The translations under genes and the position numbers were made by a program. 64,000 nt of DNA from Xanthostigma xanthostigma (Eukaryota > Arthropoda > Insecta > Raphidioptera > Raphidiidae). The notes under the pieces are model-generated. The model searched no databases. It was not told where the DNA came from and saw only the letters and a program-made list of their open reading frames with translations. Positions within the stretch are counted from its first letter, which is position 1. Every line of letters starts with the position of its first letter. Positions 48,624-61,104 of this stretch are shown here, in pieces. The stretch covers positions 16,634,001 through 16,698,000 of the forward strand of contig OY754469.1 in NCBI GenBank assembly GCA_963575645.1. The letters are read 5' to 3'.

Positions 48624-50170
48624 TTATTCTTGACTGGCGTCAACATTTTCTGTTTGCAAGTTTTTGAATGTTGCTACCGGAACAAATGTTACTAATGTGT
48701 ACAGCTTGTTCGCACTATCTTCATCATCGTTACGTCGCCGAGAGAGACGTACTCTGATACGGAACGGTACGTTTCTGAAAAAAAAAACATACCAGTTTAA
48801 GTACATCTTCAGTATTTGAAGAATATTTTTTCTCTTAAAAATTGTGGATTAGCTATTCACAGAAATCGACATAACACTGCCACTACAATTTTTTCAAATT
48901 ATTTTCTATATTTAAGGGTTACGATCACTTGTTTGTCTCCGTGTTAGTCTAATTTCTTGAGACTAAATAAGAAATTTTGCAGACATTTTAATAATCAGAA
49001 CCTAAAATATTTTCCCATAACTTTAAAAAGGTCAAAATTAGAAAAAAAAAAAAAAAAATAGGCATCGTAGGATGCCTAGCAGATGTGAAACATCATTTAA
49101 GCGAAATTCTGGTAACTAAATTTCACAGTGTGTATATAAGCGGTGAACGTGTCAGCACACACAAGAGAGTCGAGAGCGGTGCGCTAGGGGCATAATGGCA
49201 TAAGAGAGCGTAAGCTGTAAAGCTGTTTGTAGTGCCAAGTGCGCCAATAGATGTTACACATCAAAAACTTTAAAACGCATCTCAAAAACTGATTCCAACG
49301 CCAATTCTAAAACTAGTACTTATAGCTAAAATATCAAAAAAACTAGTGGTTTTAGAGACGTATGTACACTTTATATGAAAAACCATTACGATGTTTTCCA
49401 CAGTTGTACTTCCCGAGAAATGATTAATAAATGATGAAAACAATTTTAAGATTTAACGAAACTTAAATTAATAATTAATTAAGTACACATTTATTCGTTT
49501 GGTAGCGAGTTATACTTGCATTTAACCATTTTTTTAAACGGGAACTAACTACAGCATTAATTTCAGTTTGGTGTGACTCCAATGAGAAATAAAATACATT
49601 AATACCCTGCAGTTACGCGATTGGTGGGACCGACAAATAGGATTTGCATAACTTAGGACACAATTGAAATGCGGATGGGGTACTTTTGGAGACGAAAAGA
49701 AGCAACTAGGTATCTATAAATTTGTTGTACAACTTGCATATTCAAAAATGAAGACACATTTAAAAAATAAAATATATAGAATTAATTAACGACCGTGCAA
49801 AATATCCACTGGTAGTAGACATATTTGACTGCTGTAACACCCGAAAACTACGGAAGTAGGGACTATGTTCATACTTAGAAAGCGTCAAAACAAACTACAA
49901 TTTAATTAACGTTTCTGCAGCTAATTGTTGTGAATACTGCTAATATGCTCACCTGATTCCTTTTGACCACAATTGTTTGTTTAAACGTGTGTCTATTCTG
50001 ACATCTGGGGTGCCCATTTGTTTCAGGGCAAATTTGCGAATCTCCTTGATTGCCCGAGGTGCTCGTTTTTTAAAACCAACGCCATGGAGTCTTTTGTGAA
50101 GATTTACTGTATATTCACGAGTAACAACTTCGTTGATTGCAGATTTTCCTTTTTTTTCACCTTTTGCCAT
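48624..50170 (-). CDS. RpL31: 60S ribosomal protein L31 (eL31)
   Basis: Component of the large ribosomal subunit near the exit tunnel. Minus-strand coding exons 50170-49953 and 48774-48624 (stop) give 122 residues (human 125). Near-identical to the family: [53 protein letters not shown], then [37 protein letters not shown]. The splice falls inside an Arg codon (GIR|NVPF). A 5' intron (50177-50369) separates the coding part from a 26-nt noncoding exon. A polyadenylation signal (aataaa on the minus strand) lies at 48604-48599. The intron of 1178 bp is free of recognisable elements. Confidence 0.97.
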
Positions 50171-50369
50171 TTTGAACTATAAACACAAAAAGAAGGTTAT
50201 AAACTCCATGTGCAAAATTAAGAATCGGCGACATAAAATACTAAAATACCATACTTAAAGTGTGTTATGTAACACAAATATTCAATATTTAATGATTTTA
50301 GCTTAAATATTTGCAAATTTTCATAGATGATTACAGATTTATTATAATTTTAAAGAAATATGTACTTAC

Positions 50370-50395
50370 ATTCTCCGACGTTTACGTCTCGAAAG
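50370..50395 (-). promoter_or_regulatory. RpL31 noncoding first exon with TOP-like start
   Basis: On the minus strand, CTTTCGAGACG begins at 50395, a pyrimidine run typical of the 5' terminal oligopyrimidine leader of ribosomal-protein mRNAs. The exon ends at a consensus donor (ggagaat|gtaagt) at 50370 and joins an acceptor (gtttatag) just before 50176. The start site is inferred, not observed. Confidence 0.55.
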
Positions 50396-51946
50396 ATGTG
50401 CTCATATGTTGAAGACCTAGAGCCCTCTATTATTCATTTACTGAACTTGTACAGGTCAAATTGGGTTGAATGATCGGTAATACAGACTTCGTGCTTATAC
50501 CAATGATTTTATACATAAAACGATTGCAATTAGTTTAAGTATCCTGTAAGGGGTGCCTCTACCAATAAATGAATTTGAGAAAGAACTTATAAAATATAAA
50601 TGTATTATATTTATATTATTTATTTATTATTATTATTATTAATTTTTTTTGTTCTTTTTAGAAATCGTGCCAAAATCATGTAGGTACATTATATAACTAC
50701 ACAGCGGTTCTTAAATAATAGGGAGTGAGGCACAGCGCTTAGGCTTAATGAAGCTGAGAAGCAATGAAACAATGTAAAGTAGCATACTTCCCACACATAA
50801 GAACTATATCGCTAATAAGTGGATGAATCACTGTCTAGAATTTACGAACTGATCTATTTAACATTAATTAAATAATAAATAAATAAATCCAGAAAGAGCA
50901 ATTGAGTCTAAAAAATAGCGTTAAAGGTTCTAGTCTCCAAAATTTTTTTTCTTTTGGCGTGTTATGCAAAAAAAATAAAATAAAAACGATTTTTTACGAT
51001 GCGCACGAAACATCACTATAACATCAAAATTAACAGGATGTAATTGTTCGCAGATAGAGGCTACCAACATAATAGAGGTAGTGACCATGTTTGCATGCGT
51101 CTAATTGCTACATTTATGCTAATTCCACTCAGTCCCTTTATTACTGCACAGGCACACGTACTCATTTTTAGGGTTCCGTAGTACATTCGTCTGTCTAGCT
51201 GTCCGTCTATCTCAACTTATTTTCTCTGAAACTATAACTTGAGGAAAAAAGTTGGGTATATACCTATATATAGAGTTAGATGACCCAATCACGGACGGTT
51301 TTGAGGTTTAATTTGGGGGACAAATTGGAAAATTAAAAAAAAGAAAATTAAGTGCATCATGTGACGTATCAAATGGAAGGGTTCGTTGTGATAAATACAA
51401 ATATGTCTTTTTTATAATTTTAAAATGCATAGTTTAAAAGATATTAAAGACAACATACGAAAATTGACCCCCCCCCCATCTGCAAAACTACTGAGCCTAC
51501 AATTTTGGAAAAATAGAAAATATAGGGTCTCACTTATAGTTTACAGGAAAACCTAAACGAACATCCTTAGTCTTAAAGTTTCCACGGAAAAAGGAGGTAC
51601 GGAAACCTCTCCACGTAAGTTCGGCTTGCATTTGACCGGTTTTTTTTATGTGTGAAGTAGCACTGCAAGACTTCGAACCACTTTGTCCGATCATAACTGC
51701 GTCTGCAGGAATTCCTGAATTTTTAGTCTACAAGCGACCTACATCACAGGTTTCATTTTATTTTCCAATATTTGATCACCTATATTTTTTGAAAATTCCG
51801 TAAATTTCACTGTTCATAGTAAAATTTTGTGGTGAATATTAGATTTTGGTGACGCTGATGCTTTAGAAACTCGCGCGATTTAAAAAACGCCGAAAATGTG
51901 AAAAACTCTATTTAATAATTATTCTTAAAAATTATTTATTGTATTA
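50396..51946. other. Gene-poor region upstream of RpL31
   Basis: AT-rich. From about 51165 to 51650 it holds an inverted copy of the dispersed repeat seen at 20100-20660, with ends ttagggttccgtagta and aggtacggaaac. No gene found. Confidence 0.5.
51165..51650. repeat. Dispersed repeat, inverted copy
   Basis: Reverse-complement match to 20100-20660 and to the window's last ~60 bp: ctcacttatagtttacagga, tactgagcctacaattttgg and catcatgtgacgtatcaaat. A C-run (about 51469-51478) interrupts it. Confidence 0.65.
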
Positions 51947-52847
51947 CAGTAGAATCTCAATAAGTTAAAAACCTCTGTAACTTAAAAATTGTTTGAATTC
52001 CCTTCCCCTCAAAGCTTAAAACCTTCATTACTTAAAGTACAAAACCTCGGCAACTTAAACAAATATTTTGAGCGTTGACCCTCGATAACTTGAAATCATA
52101 TTTTGGAGACCTCCATAACTTAAAGTATTATCAGCGAGTCATCGTGAATAAGTATACAAACAAAAGGTTTTGCCCAGAACTTTATTAATTTTCAAATCTT
52201 TGATTAACGTCTGAATAGAACTCTTCAAATGAATAAAATTGTCGACCAATTTTTCTCAGACCATATATTGACAAAAAATAACAAAAAATACAAATCAATA
52301 TAACACAGGATGACGTTTCGATCTTGCGTGCAATCGATTAGTTAATAAATAACTTAATACTAATTAATTTTTTAGATATTTCTGAAGAAGATCCAAATCC
52401 GGATCGAAACGTCATCCTGTGTTATATTGCATTTTTATTATTTTTTGTCAAAATATGGTCTGAGAAAAATTGGTCGACAATTTTATTCATTTATTAATTT
52501 TCACTTCAGTCTTTCTCTAAATCGCTTTACGTATTGCTGTGCGCATGAAATATTACTTAACGAGTGATAAAATGAAGCCAAAATTGAACATAAAGATGCA
52601 GAATAGCAGAATTTCCGGATTAAGAGCAGAAAAAAATTACCGACTTCTTCGTTTAAATTTAATAAATATGTAATTGAATCTAATTGAATAAATAAATAGA
52701 TACAAAATTTATTAGCAATTTATTAGAACAGTTAAACCTCGTTAAGTTAAAAAATGAACTTCCAGAACCTCTGTAACTTCAACTCTCGATAAGTAAAAAA
52801 CTAAATTTTTCGTTTCCCTTGAACTTTAACTTATCGAGGTTCTACTG
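51947..52847. mobile_element. pogo/Tigger-like non-autonomous element (901 bp)
   Basis: Starts cagtagaatctcaataagtt and ends aacttatcgaggttctactg, inverted repeats in the style of pogo/Tigger (Tc1/mariner superfamily). TA lies on both sides (51945-51946, 52848-52849). Internal subrepeats of the type ctcgataactt/aacctctgtaactt recur. A second hairpin (52222-52495) is nested inside. No transposase. Confidence 0.82.
52222..52495. repeat. Hairpin nested in the pogo-like element
   Basis: aaaattgtcgaccaattttt near 52229 and aaaaattggtcgacaatttt near 52466 are reverse complements, as are acacaggatgacgtttcgat and atcgaaacgtcatcctgtgt. Likely an independent MITE. Confidence 0.75.
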
Positions 52848-53034
52848 TATTAGTAATTACACGAATGTCCCAAGGCTCAGTTGTCTTGCGTCTACAATCA
52901 TCAATATTAGGAATTTAATTTATGAATAATTATGGTTTAATATATGAATGCCATTTCATAATGATATGAATTCTCATAAGCATTAAGCGCAATTGTTTTC
53001 CATAAAATCCAGTGTTCAGAAATATTATAAATAA

Positions 53035-53313
53035 TTAATGTATTGATACGATCATTGGTTGATTTGATTTCTCGCACGCCATCACGTTCCATGGATCGCC
53101 ACCCCTGCGCGTTTTGGTTGCGTCGAGTTGCATACAACTCTTTGTATACATAATGCGTGTCCTCTGTTTAACCTCTAAACATTGGGTCAATGTATTTGGA
53201 CGTGGTTGTCCTTGACAGGGCTTAACTTCTATATACGGCGGATGGCGGATAACTAAACTCTTTTCGTTGCATTTTAAGCCCTCAGCTTGTTCCAATGCAT
53301 CGTTGATAAACAA
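53035..53313 (-). other. Unidentified Cys-containing ORF, 92 codons
   Basis: Open frame with NEKSLVIRHPPYIEVKPCQG and MYTKSCMQLDATKTRRGGDP. The Cys spacing and DPWNVM loosely recall a ricin-type lectin domain such as in polypeptide GalNAc transferases, but I cannot confirm it. No flanking exons were recognised. It could be an isolated exon, an exon fragment or chance. Confidence 0.2.
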
Positions 53314-53580
53314 CGTTTATTAGTTCTAGGTTCGAGTCCTAAACCAAATATTGCTTCTTGTCTTAGATCATAGTGCGCGGAGTGCGCCAGCCAAGTTCTC
53401 ACAAAGCATCGTGCTCTATTTACCCGAACCATTTCGAGTCGACCTTCCTCTATTTTCGAAGTTAATTACGTTACAGAACTGGATTTTTTCAAGGTAAGGT
53501 TAAGGTTACCATAAAGGGGTATAGATTTCCAAATTTCATACGTCTAGGTGGAATAGTTTTCAAAATACGAGTGTTTAAGC

Positions 53581-54663
53581 CAGTGCCGGATTATACCAAG
53601 TGCCGCCTATACGCTAAAACAGGCTTGCCGCCCACTTAAGGCTAGCGTTTTCCCGAGTTTCTGTAGGTTATCTTTTCTTTCATTGAAGTTACTAAGGCCT
53701 TGCATCGCATATGGGTACCTATTTCTGTTCGAAGAATCGAACTTGAAGTGATGACTTCCGGATTGGATAAAAAAGTGCTTTCCCATTGAAGAGCGTAAAT
53801 AAGATTTTTTTGTTATTGCATTGTACAGCGACTACTTACTGTACATTGAGTTGCAAATTTTTAATCTAGGTATTTCATACAACAAATTGACTTATGCTCG
53901 CGACTAATGAAATTCTTTGGTATTTTTTGCCTATGATCGAATATCTATAATCGACTAACACTTATAAAGAAAAAACTGATTATCATTACATATATCAAAG
54001 TTATCTTTCAAAAAAACTTCTGCTTATTTATTAACCGACTTCAACAAAAAGGAGGAGGTTCTATGTTCGTCTGTTTATTTTTTTTTATTTATTTTTTTTT
54101 TATGTATGTTCACCGATTTCTCCGTCAATTATGGACCGATTTTCAATATTTGTTTTTTATTCGAAAGAGTGCACCTCAGAGGTGGTCCCATCGGAACCAA
54201 GTCAGGATCTGATGGTGGAATCCGGAGAAATCGAGGGAAACTCTCAAATTTCAAAGACACGCATAATGTTTTTTATGTATGTTCACCGATTTTTAGTGTT
54301 AGATTAACACTAAAAAGAGAAAAATAAAATATTTTTAACAAAAAAATTCAACCGACTTCACAATAAAAAGTAAAAGATAATTGCGTATTGAAATGTTTTG
54401 GAGTCGGTGTAGTTCTCGGAAAAGATTTCATTTTGGCTGACACCGACTCCAAAACATTTCAATACGCAATTATTTTTTACTTTTTAGTGTGAAGTCGGTT
54501 CAATTTTTTTGTTAAAAATGTTTTTTAATTATATACTCTCAAGACAAACCGTCATTTCGTTAGTTAGAAATCATTTCATTTTTTTGCGACCGTGCCTGCC
54601 GCCCCTCCGACAAGTGCCGCCCTACGCTTCAGCGTAGTTAGCGTATAGGTTAATCCGGCACTG
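53581..54663. mobile_element. hAT element with cagtgccggatt ends (1083 bp, composite)
   Basis: Ends cagtgccggattatac and ggttaatccggcactg are inverted repeats, with tgccgcctatacgct mirrored by agcgtataggt inside. Flanking 8-mers gtttaagc and gttcaaac match at 6 of 8, so the target duplication has drifted. The element contains an inverted copy of the aaccgacttc repeat (54031-54515). Its ends resemble those at 15622-16320. Confidence 0.75.
54031..54515. repeat. aaccgacttc repeat, inverted copy nested in hAT
   Basis: Reverse-complement match to 27448-27972: ttaaccgacttcaac, aaggaggaggttctatgttc, gaaccaagtcaggatctgat and ccgactccaaaacatttcaa. Confidence 0.75.
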
Positions 54664-55499
54664 GTTCAAACAACGCGGTTTTGAGCATTCAGATTAACAT
54701 TTTGTAATAGCTTTTTTAATAAAATTTATCTTATTCGCTAGCGGACAGTTTTAAAATGAAAATATTTATTGACCCGTATCGTGTTCTTAATTTTAACATT
54801 TTACTTAATTAATTTTCATCCACAGGTCAGAAGGTTACCGACATCTGATCTAGCCCCGGTGCTACGTATCAACCAATCGTCTGAAGTTACTCGCGTCTAT
54901 ACTCGGGTGATATAATGCATTGCGGCATATAACTATGATAGGTATATGATATATAGATAACAATTATTAAAGGAGAAGAAGTAAGAATTACACATCTTTT
55001 AAAAAAATATTGAAATTCCATTAAAAACATAAATGTGAACAAGAGCCAGTCGATATAAAGAACAAGATTTGCTGAAGAAAAGAGGTGAGATCTAAGAAGG
55101 TGCCTGGTTTCAACTTGGCAAAATTTTAGAAATAAAAATTGCTACCTTCTTAGATATCACTTCTTATTTTGGACAAAGCCACTTCTTCTTTATATCTAAC
55201 TTAGCTCTTTTTTCACATTTTTGTTTTGATGGGATATTCATTTATGAAATTAATTAATGAAAACTACCTTCTCTTCAAGAATTTCATTTCTACGTTCCAA
55301 AAAAAATCTTTAGTTCCGTGTAGGAATACAAAATTAAATCTTTATTTGCGTAATTTCAATTTCTTTATTGTGTTCGTTTTACTATTTTATTCATTGTTCT
55401 TAAGATAGCCACAGCCCTCAGAGATTCTTTAGTCTATAGATAGGTATATTTAAAACACAAGGCGTTTTTTTTTATCAGCAAACTTTAAGAGACTTCCAC
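54664..55499. other. AT-rich gene-poor stretch
   Basis: Nothing recognised beyond short ORFs of ordinary AT-rich composition. Confidence 0.4.
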
Positions 55500-55919
55500 T
55501 TGATCGATTTTTATTTTCTTTTAATTAATCGAATAGCTGCAGGAGAGTTGCCAGCTCTAGTGGTCACGTTTAGAGCCGACCATGATAGATGTTTGTTGGC
55601 AATAAACTCATTTTGTTTTTTCAAACCGACATTAAACAATCGGACTTGGTTGAAACAATGGTTTAATATATACATGGCCGTTTTAATGTTCGGCACATTA
55701 AAATGCAATCACTGCATCCGTATGGTAATATGTGACATAACCGTACTCAATTACAAACGTATAATGCATGTAACAGAGCTGCAGTTGTTCTTCCGGTGGT
55801 GTATGCAGATGAATGAGCGGTGCTTTGTCGACAGAATATGTAAAAACATTGCCGCAATGGACACAGGTGCAGGTAACATAGTGCGTACATCCGAGGTACT
55901 GTTAATGAACAGACTATAG
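55500..55919 (+). other. Unidentified 139-codon ORF, Cys-rich, GC-elevated
   Basis: Longest ORF in the right third of the window without any link to a repeat. From about codon 11 the base composition is visibly richer in G+C than its surroundings. The translation has about eight cysteines, including LKCNHCIRMV, and FRWCMQMNERCFVDRICKN. No signal peptide or known motif is recognised. It may be a terminal exon (the preceding ttaattaatcgaatagctgc ends in an ag), a decayed foreign gene, or chance. No function is proposed. Confidence 0.25.
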
Positions 55920-56324
55920 AAGAATGAACAAAAAAAATGTTAAATATTATCAGTTATCACAATGAGCCAAAATCTTCTGAATGAGCTTCGTCTAACTTAA
56001 ATTAAGTCGTTATATTTTTTGTATAGCACTTAAAACAGCTTCAAAATACATTTTTGAAGTCGGTTAAATAATAAATACTTTTAATTTCAAGAGGCTGGCG
56101 TCAGTTGCGTCAAATATCACGGCCCATTTTTATTTAATACATTACCTATCTCAATCTGATTGTGCGAGATCAGTGTACAGGGGATACCTATAGAGGGTCT
56201 GGTTATATTATCTATACATCTATACATATAAATAAAATTCAAGTGCCTGTTTGTAAGCTTATAACAAAAAAAGACCGGTTGTACTCCGGGAGTGCCGGCA
56301 GAAGTGAAAACTTGAATATTAACG

Positions 56325-56661
56325 TCTTACGAATTTTCGATCAGGTCACGTGTCCTGACGCGAGTTTAACATTTTTTACTCCCTGTCTATGTTAAACGAC
56401 CAAGCGCAGAAAAGTTTGAACTAATAACTTCCAAGAAATTCCGTCTGATGTCGCCAAAACACAACTTATAGTGTAGTTAAAAACCATTCGATTGCATAGA
56501 CAAGTCCCAAAAAAAATATATACCTTGCACATTAATACAATGGATTTCATTTAGGGCATGTCACAAAAGTTTCGTCTTACGAATTTTGTCTCACGAATTT
56601 TGTCTTACGAATTTTCGATCAGGTCACGTGTCCCTGACGCAAGTTTAACATTTTTTACCCA
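56325..56661. repeat. Direct repeat of ~55 bp, 280 bp apart
   Basis: cttacgaattttcgatcagg followed by tcacgtgtcctgacgcgagt at 56325 returns almost unchanged at 56605. Just before the second copy there are three short tandem copies of a gtcttacgaatttt-type unit. Confidence 0.75.
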
Positions 56662-57007
56662 TTACAAAAAAAGTGTACAACGTCGCTAAAGAAGTTTTCA
56701 CTTCAAAAACAATTTTTAAAGTTTTTGTCTGTTGTCTGTTGGCTCATCTCCGAAACGACTGGACTGATTTTGACGGGACTTTCACTGGCAGATAGTTGAT
56801 GTTATAAGGAGTAACTTAGACAAAGCAAAATAGGGAAGTGCGTTTATAAACTCTGCAAAGTGAACAAATCGCGGGTTACAGCTAATAAATTGTATAATAT
56901 TTGTAGTGAACGCGCTTAAACTTCACGTAAGCTGGTAATAAAATTTAAAAATTTGATTACCTACTGTAATGATTTCTAATAGGCAACAGAGATAGGTACA
57001 TTCATTA

Positions 57008-57311
57008 CTTTTTGCACTATAAAATAGCTGCTTTACATGCATGTATAGTGTATACCGTCATGTAAAGTTATCTATGTTGCACTAGTGGGTAAAATAAAAC
57101 AAAAGTGCGCGATCTACCCAATTCAACAGTAATTTTTATTAACTACCTATCAGTTACAATTAGAAGCATATATTATGTGAAAGAACAATAGGCGAGAATA
57201 TGAAATTCTTATATAATAGAAGGTTTCACAATCGAACTGTAAAAAATGTACTTATTTATATACTTAATATAATGTGAAAACCAGCTGTTTTATAGGAGGT
57301 ACGTGCAAAAA
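57008..57311. mobile_element. MITE with tttttgca...ataaaatagctg ends
   Basis: ctttttgcactataaaatag at the left mirrors ctgttttataggaggtacgt gcaaaaaa at the right. Same family as 17101-17287. Confidence 0.7.
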
Positions 57312-58744
57312 ACGCCATATATATCCCGTCTTTATCGAGTGATCCCATAGTTCTGTGAAATAATAAAACAATTTAGTGAAAATCGTTTAATATTTTTTAC
57401 AAGGAATTCAACTATTCATATACTACCTGTGTTATTGTTTTTTTTTTATTAATGCATTATGCAATAAATGCAATGGCGTTAGTTTTTATCGAGACGATAC
57501 GGAGATACGGTCTGGTGGTAGCTTTGCAAAGCGCAGCAGACCCCATATATACTAGATATTGGAGGCTATACGCTATCTAAACAGAGGATTTATATTTGTA
57601 CGCGATAACTTTCATAATGTGACCGATTTAATTAAATGAAATTTTAACCATATTGTTTGAGATTGTGTGGCTTAGACTAGTTGTAGTAGGTAATTCTGCT
57701 TTGTGCAGGGAACCAGGAATAAAATAAAATACAAGGCCAAAAAAAAATGTGAAAGAAAACGTCTTCAAAAAAGGATAGATTAATTTTTCCTTCGTTTTAC
57801 AACCATTTACCGATGTCACAAATTGAATAAAGGCAGAGGGGCTGATTGTGAAACGAATGAAAAAATAATTTTATCCTTTTTTAAATTTGTTTAATTAATA
57901 AAAAAAGTCTTTGTTATTTGCGATGACATTGTTTTGATGACCGGTCCATAATTCATGAAGTTATAAATTAATTAATGCCGTGAATAATTTTATTATAAAT
58001 AGTCATGAATACCGCGATATGATAATATGACATGACCTCAAACAACGTATTAGTGATTACCCCATCATTAAAGTTAAATATTTTGGGCACATGGTAAAAG
58101 CTTTTAAACAATTAATAACAATATTTGATATCATCCGGGAGCCCTTATAATGTCGCCACAGCATCAAATAAAAAACGTAACATGGGAATTATAATCACAA
58201 AGGGACTTGCGAGGGTTATAATGAATTACGTAACTTGTTGCATTAAAGTTTAGACGCCACGCCATACTTATTGCACGTCGAAACTTTCATTGTGAAATAA
58301 TGTCATTTTGTTAAACTGAAGGAGTGTAGTTCAATCAAAGCCACTTTATTCATTTTTTATGGTTCAATGTAATAAATCAGCGAATTCTTGACATCATAAC
58401 GCCGGCTTTGTTTGGTATTTGTTTTTAAATTATCAGTATCTACTGATCTGATTTCACTGAAATTTCAATTATTGAAAGTTTTTGGGTCAGCCAAACTGAT
58501 ATTGTCATGCTATTGCTTCTTTTTAGACTGACAGCCAATTTTCGACATCGTTACTATCCGTATATTTAGTTTTTTCGATTTTCTGTTTTCATTCCTAAAA
58601 GTACCGAAATCGTTGGCTTTCTATTGTAAGATTTTGTTTTTTTAAAAGCATCCCAAAGTGACTTGGCTACGTCATCATATTGAAAGCATGCTATTGCTGA
58701 ACTTCTATTTACCTTGGATATTGCTTCATGCTTGTAAAAACGTC

Positions 58745-58960
58745 TTCAAATTTTGTTCGGCCTTTTGTTCGTAGATACAGTGGAATGCGGTAGATCTATT
58801 TTCTGTAGCGTCACCATTTTTATTCCTGTGATTATCGCATTTCCTCTTTTATGGGCGTAAGCTTTTCTTTTATATATTTTTGCATATTACGTACACAAAC
58901 ATCGGGAATCACACAAGTGATCATTTCAGGTTTCAGACGGATTAATCGAAATATTGAGCA
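58745..58960. repeat. Dispersed repeat, copy 2
   Basis: Matches 37480-37690, same orientation, including aatcacacaagtgatcattt. Confidence 0.6.
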
Positions 58961-59714
58961 GCGTTTTACTTGACCACAGTCCACACGTCGTTATATCCTA
59001 TCTAATTCTGAACTCAACAGGACTTCGTCGTTGTAACAGACGACGTTATACACGACTAAAAGTATTACAAGCGACGTCGTTATAACTTACTTTCACTACC
59101 TTAATTAAAGACATACCAATTACATGCAATATACATCGTTTCATATCTGTAGCTACGATTTTTTATTCTTTTCCAGTATTTTCGAAGCTTGCCAGTTTCA
59201 TTTCTTTGTATAATTTTTCGTAATCGTTTCTGGCTATATTTATAAGCTTCAATGATATTTTAAAATCATAATCGGACATTTGTAGGTACCAACATAAACA
59301 AATTAAATAATAGTGGAACTAACGAAGTGTCTAGACATTTTTTGTGCATTGTACTTATATAATATGTAAGCAATAAATAACATAATTGCACTGCAGACAT
59401 ACGTTCAGTACTGTAGATTATCAAAGGTCAGGGTATTTATTATTCATTTGATACTGCAATAACCACCTACAGGATGATTAATTAACGACAACAATAACAC
59501 ACTTTCAATTTCCACAATACAAACAAAATTAGAGATCTTCATACCTGCAAACGTGCAAAAACTGCCAGTGCGTAAATTAAAACAAAAAAATAAATAATAT
59601 TATTTCTAATTAGTAATAGTATATTGTGCGACTAGTGAGAGAAGGAGAAGATTCCATGAGCGTAAAACGCACGCGAGTGGAATATTCTCCTTCGATCAAT
59701 GGTCGCACATAATA

Positions 59715-60095
59715 CTTTATTCAATTAGCAGGAGTAATATGTAATCGGGGCCCTGATAAAAGAGGGAAAAATAATAAATCACTTCATTGATTGACGTACC
59801 CACCGTCAGTGTATTCACACAAGATTGCCATGACTTTCGCTGAATTGCAATGCTGTTTTCATATATACAATACCGCCTACCACGTTCCTATTGGTCCAGA
59901 AGCTGCGTGCAGTTTTTTTTTCATTATTTCACGCTTGGGCTTGCTACTGAGTTTCTATTGGTCCAGAAAATTTATTATCACACTGTACGGCTTATTATTA
60001 GCACTCTACGCGTCAACATGAAGTAATTTATTATTTCTCCCGAGTTTAGCAGGGCCCCGAAATTACATATTACTCACGCGTGTTGAATAATAAAT
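59715..60095. repeat. Foldback element
   Basis: The left arm (agtaatatgtaatcggggcc, taataaatcacttcattga) is the reverse complement of 60016-60090 (atgaagtaatttattattt, ggccccgaaattacatatta). Two ctattggtccagaa boxes occur inside as direct repeats. Confidence 0.75.
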
Positions 60096-61104
60096 ATTCT
60101 ATTCTATTCTTTAGGAACAGTGATATTTTTTTAAACTCAAGTTTTAAATACTAGCTGTTGTTTGTGACTTTGCTCGCGTGAACGTCGATTTTTTCCCGCA
60201 AATTCGTCTGTATTAATGTCGGTTTTGACGAGAATTTTATATTAAACCGTTTTCGGGTGTTATGATGCTAAAGCTTCCATCAATACACTTCAATATAAAT
60301 TCCTTATATTCGATTCATAATGCTGTCAATATGTTTGAAGCTCTCCTAAACGATCAATACGCATTGATCAATAATATTGACCGTCTATGGGATACTTAAG
60401 AGTCTATATTGTACAATCTACCTATAATTCTGAAAATTTGTTATTTTATCTGTAACTATCGCACAAAATTCACAAAAACCCAGAAACCCCAGCAAGAAAT
60501 CAAAAATACGCAGACAGCACTCCAAGTCTTGAATTGTGTTCATTAAAATTAATATTCGTAATCGGTTAAGTTAATCATGTTTTACCTGGTTGTAATTTTA
60601 GTTTCAAATTAAATATTATTTTCCTATATTTAAATTACTGGAGGTGCGCAATTAAGGAAAAATTTCATGTTTGCTTATTTCGGAAATCAATAAGTTTCAT
60701 TACAAAATTGGTTGGTTGGATTGCGTGACGTTTTCTTTAAGTAAGTACCTGTACGCTACTAAAAAGCAATGCATAGCAATATTATTTTCTTTTCTTTTTA
60801 TCAATAATAGTGGTTTATGTATCCAGATTGTAATGCATTGTTTTTTGACGAGTTGTAACATTATGTTAATAACGAGAGACCAACAGTCACAAAAGTCATA
60901 AAAGCATTACATTCGAGATACCTACTACATTTTTTTGCACGTATCTCCTATAAAATAGCTGCTTTTTACTCTAATAGACGCTTATGACCTCAGTTGTTGA
61001 GCGTCTATAATTTACAATCTCTCTCTCTGCTTTTTACTCAAAATATTATTTGACAGTTTTGTTTGGTCATTAAGAATTCTACATTAGTTTTTTTTTGTAA
61101 TTAA
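60096..61104. other. Gene-poor stretch
   Basis: No gene. A single MITE-type end (tttttttgcacgtatctcct then ataaaatagctg, about 60930-60961) belongs to the 17101 and 57008 family. No partner end was found. Confidence 0.5.

Larger units (their letters stand above)
55920..59714. other. Gene-poor repeat region
   Basis: Contains a direct repeat (56325-56661), a MITE (57008-57311) and a dispersed repeat (58745-58960). No gene recognised. Confidence 0.5.

Noticed and set aside
53310..53340. tRNA-like T arm (ctaggttcgagtccta)
   Set aside because: No matching acceptor stem, D arm or anticodon arm can be placed around it.
56162..56395. 77-codon ORF
   Set aside because: Overlaps the direct repeat and ordinary repeat debris; no motif.
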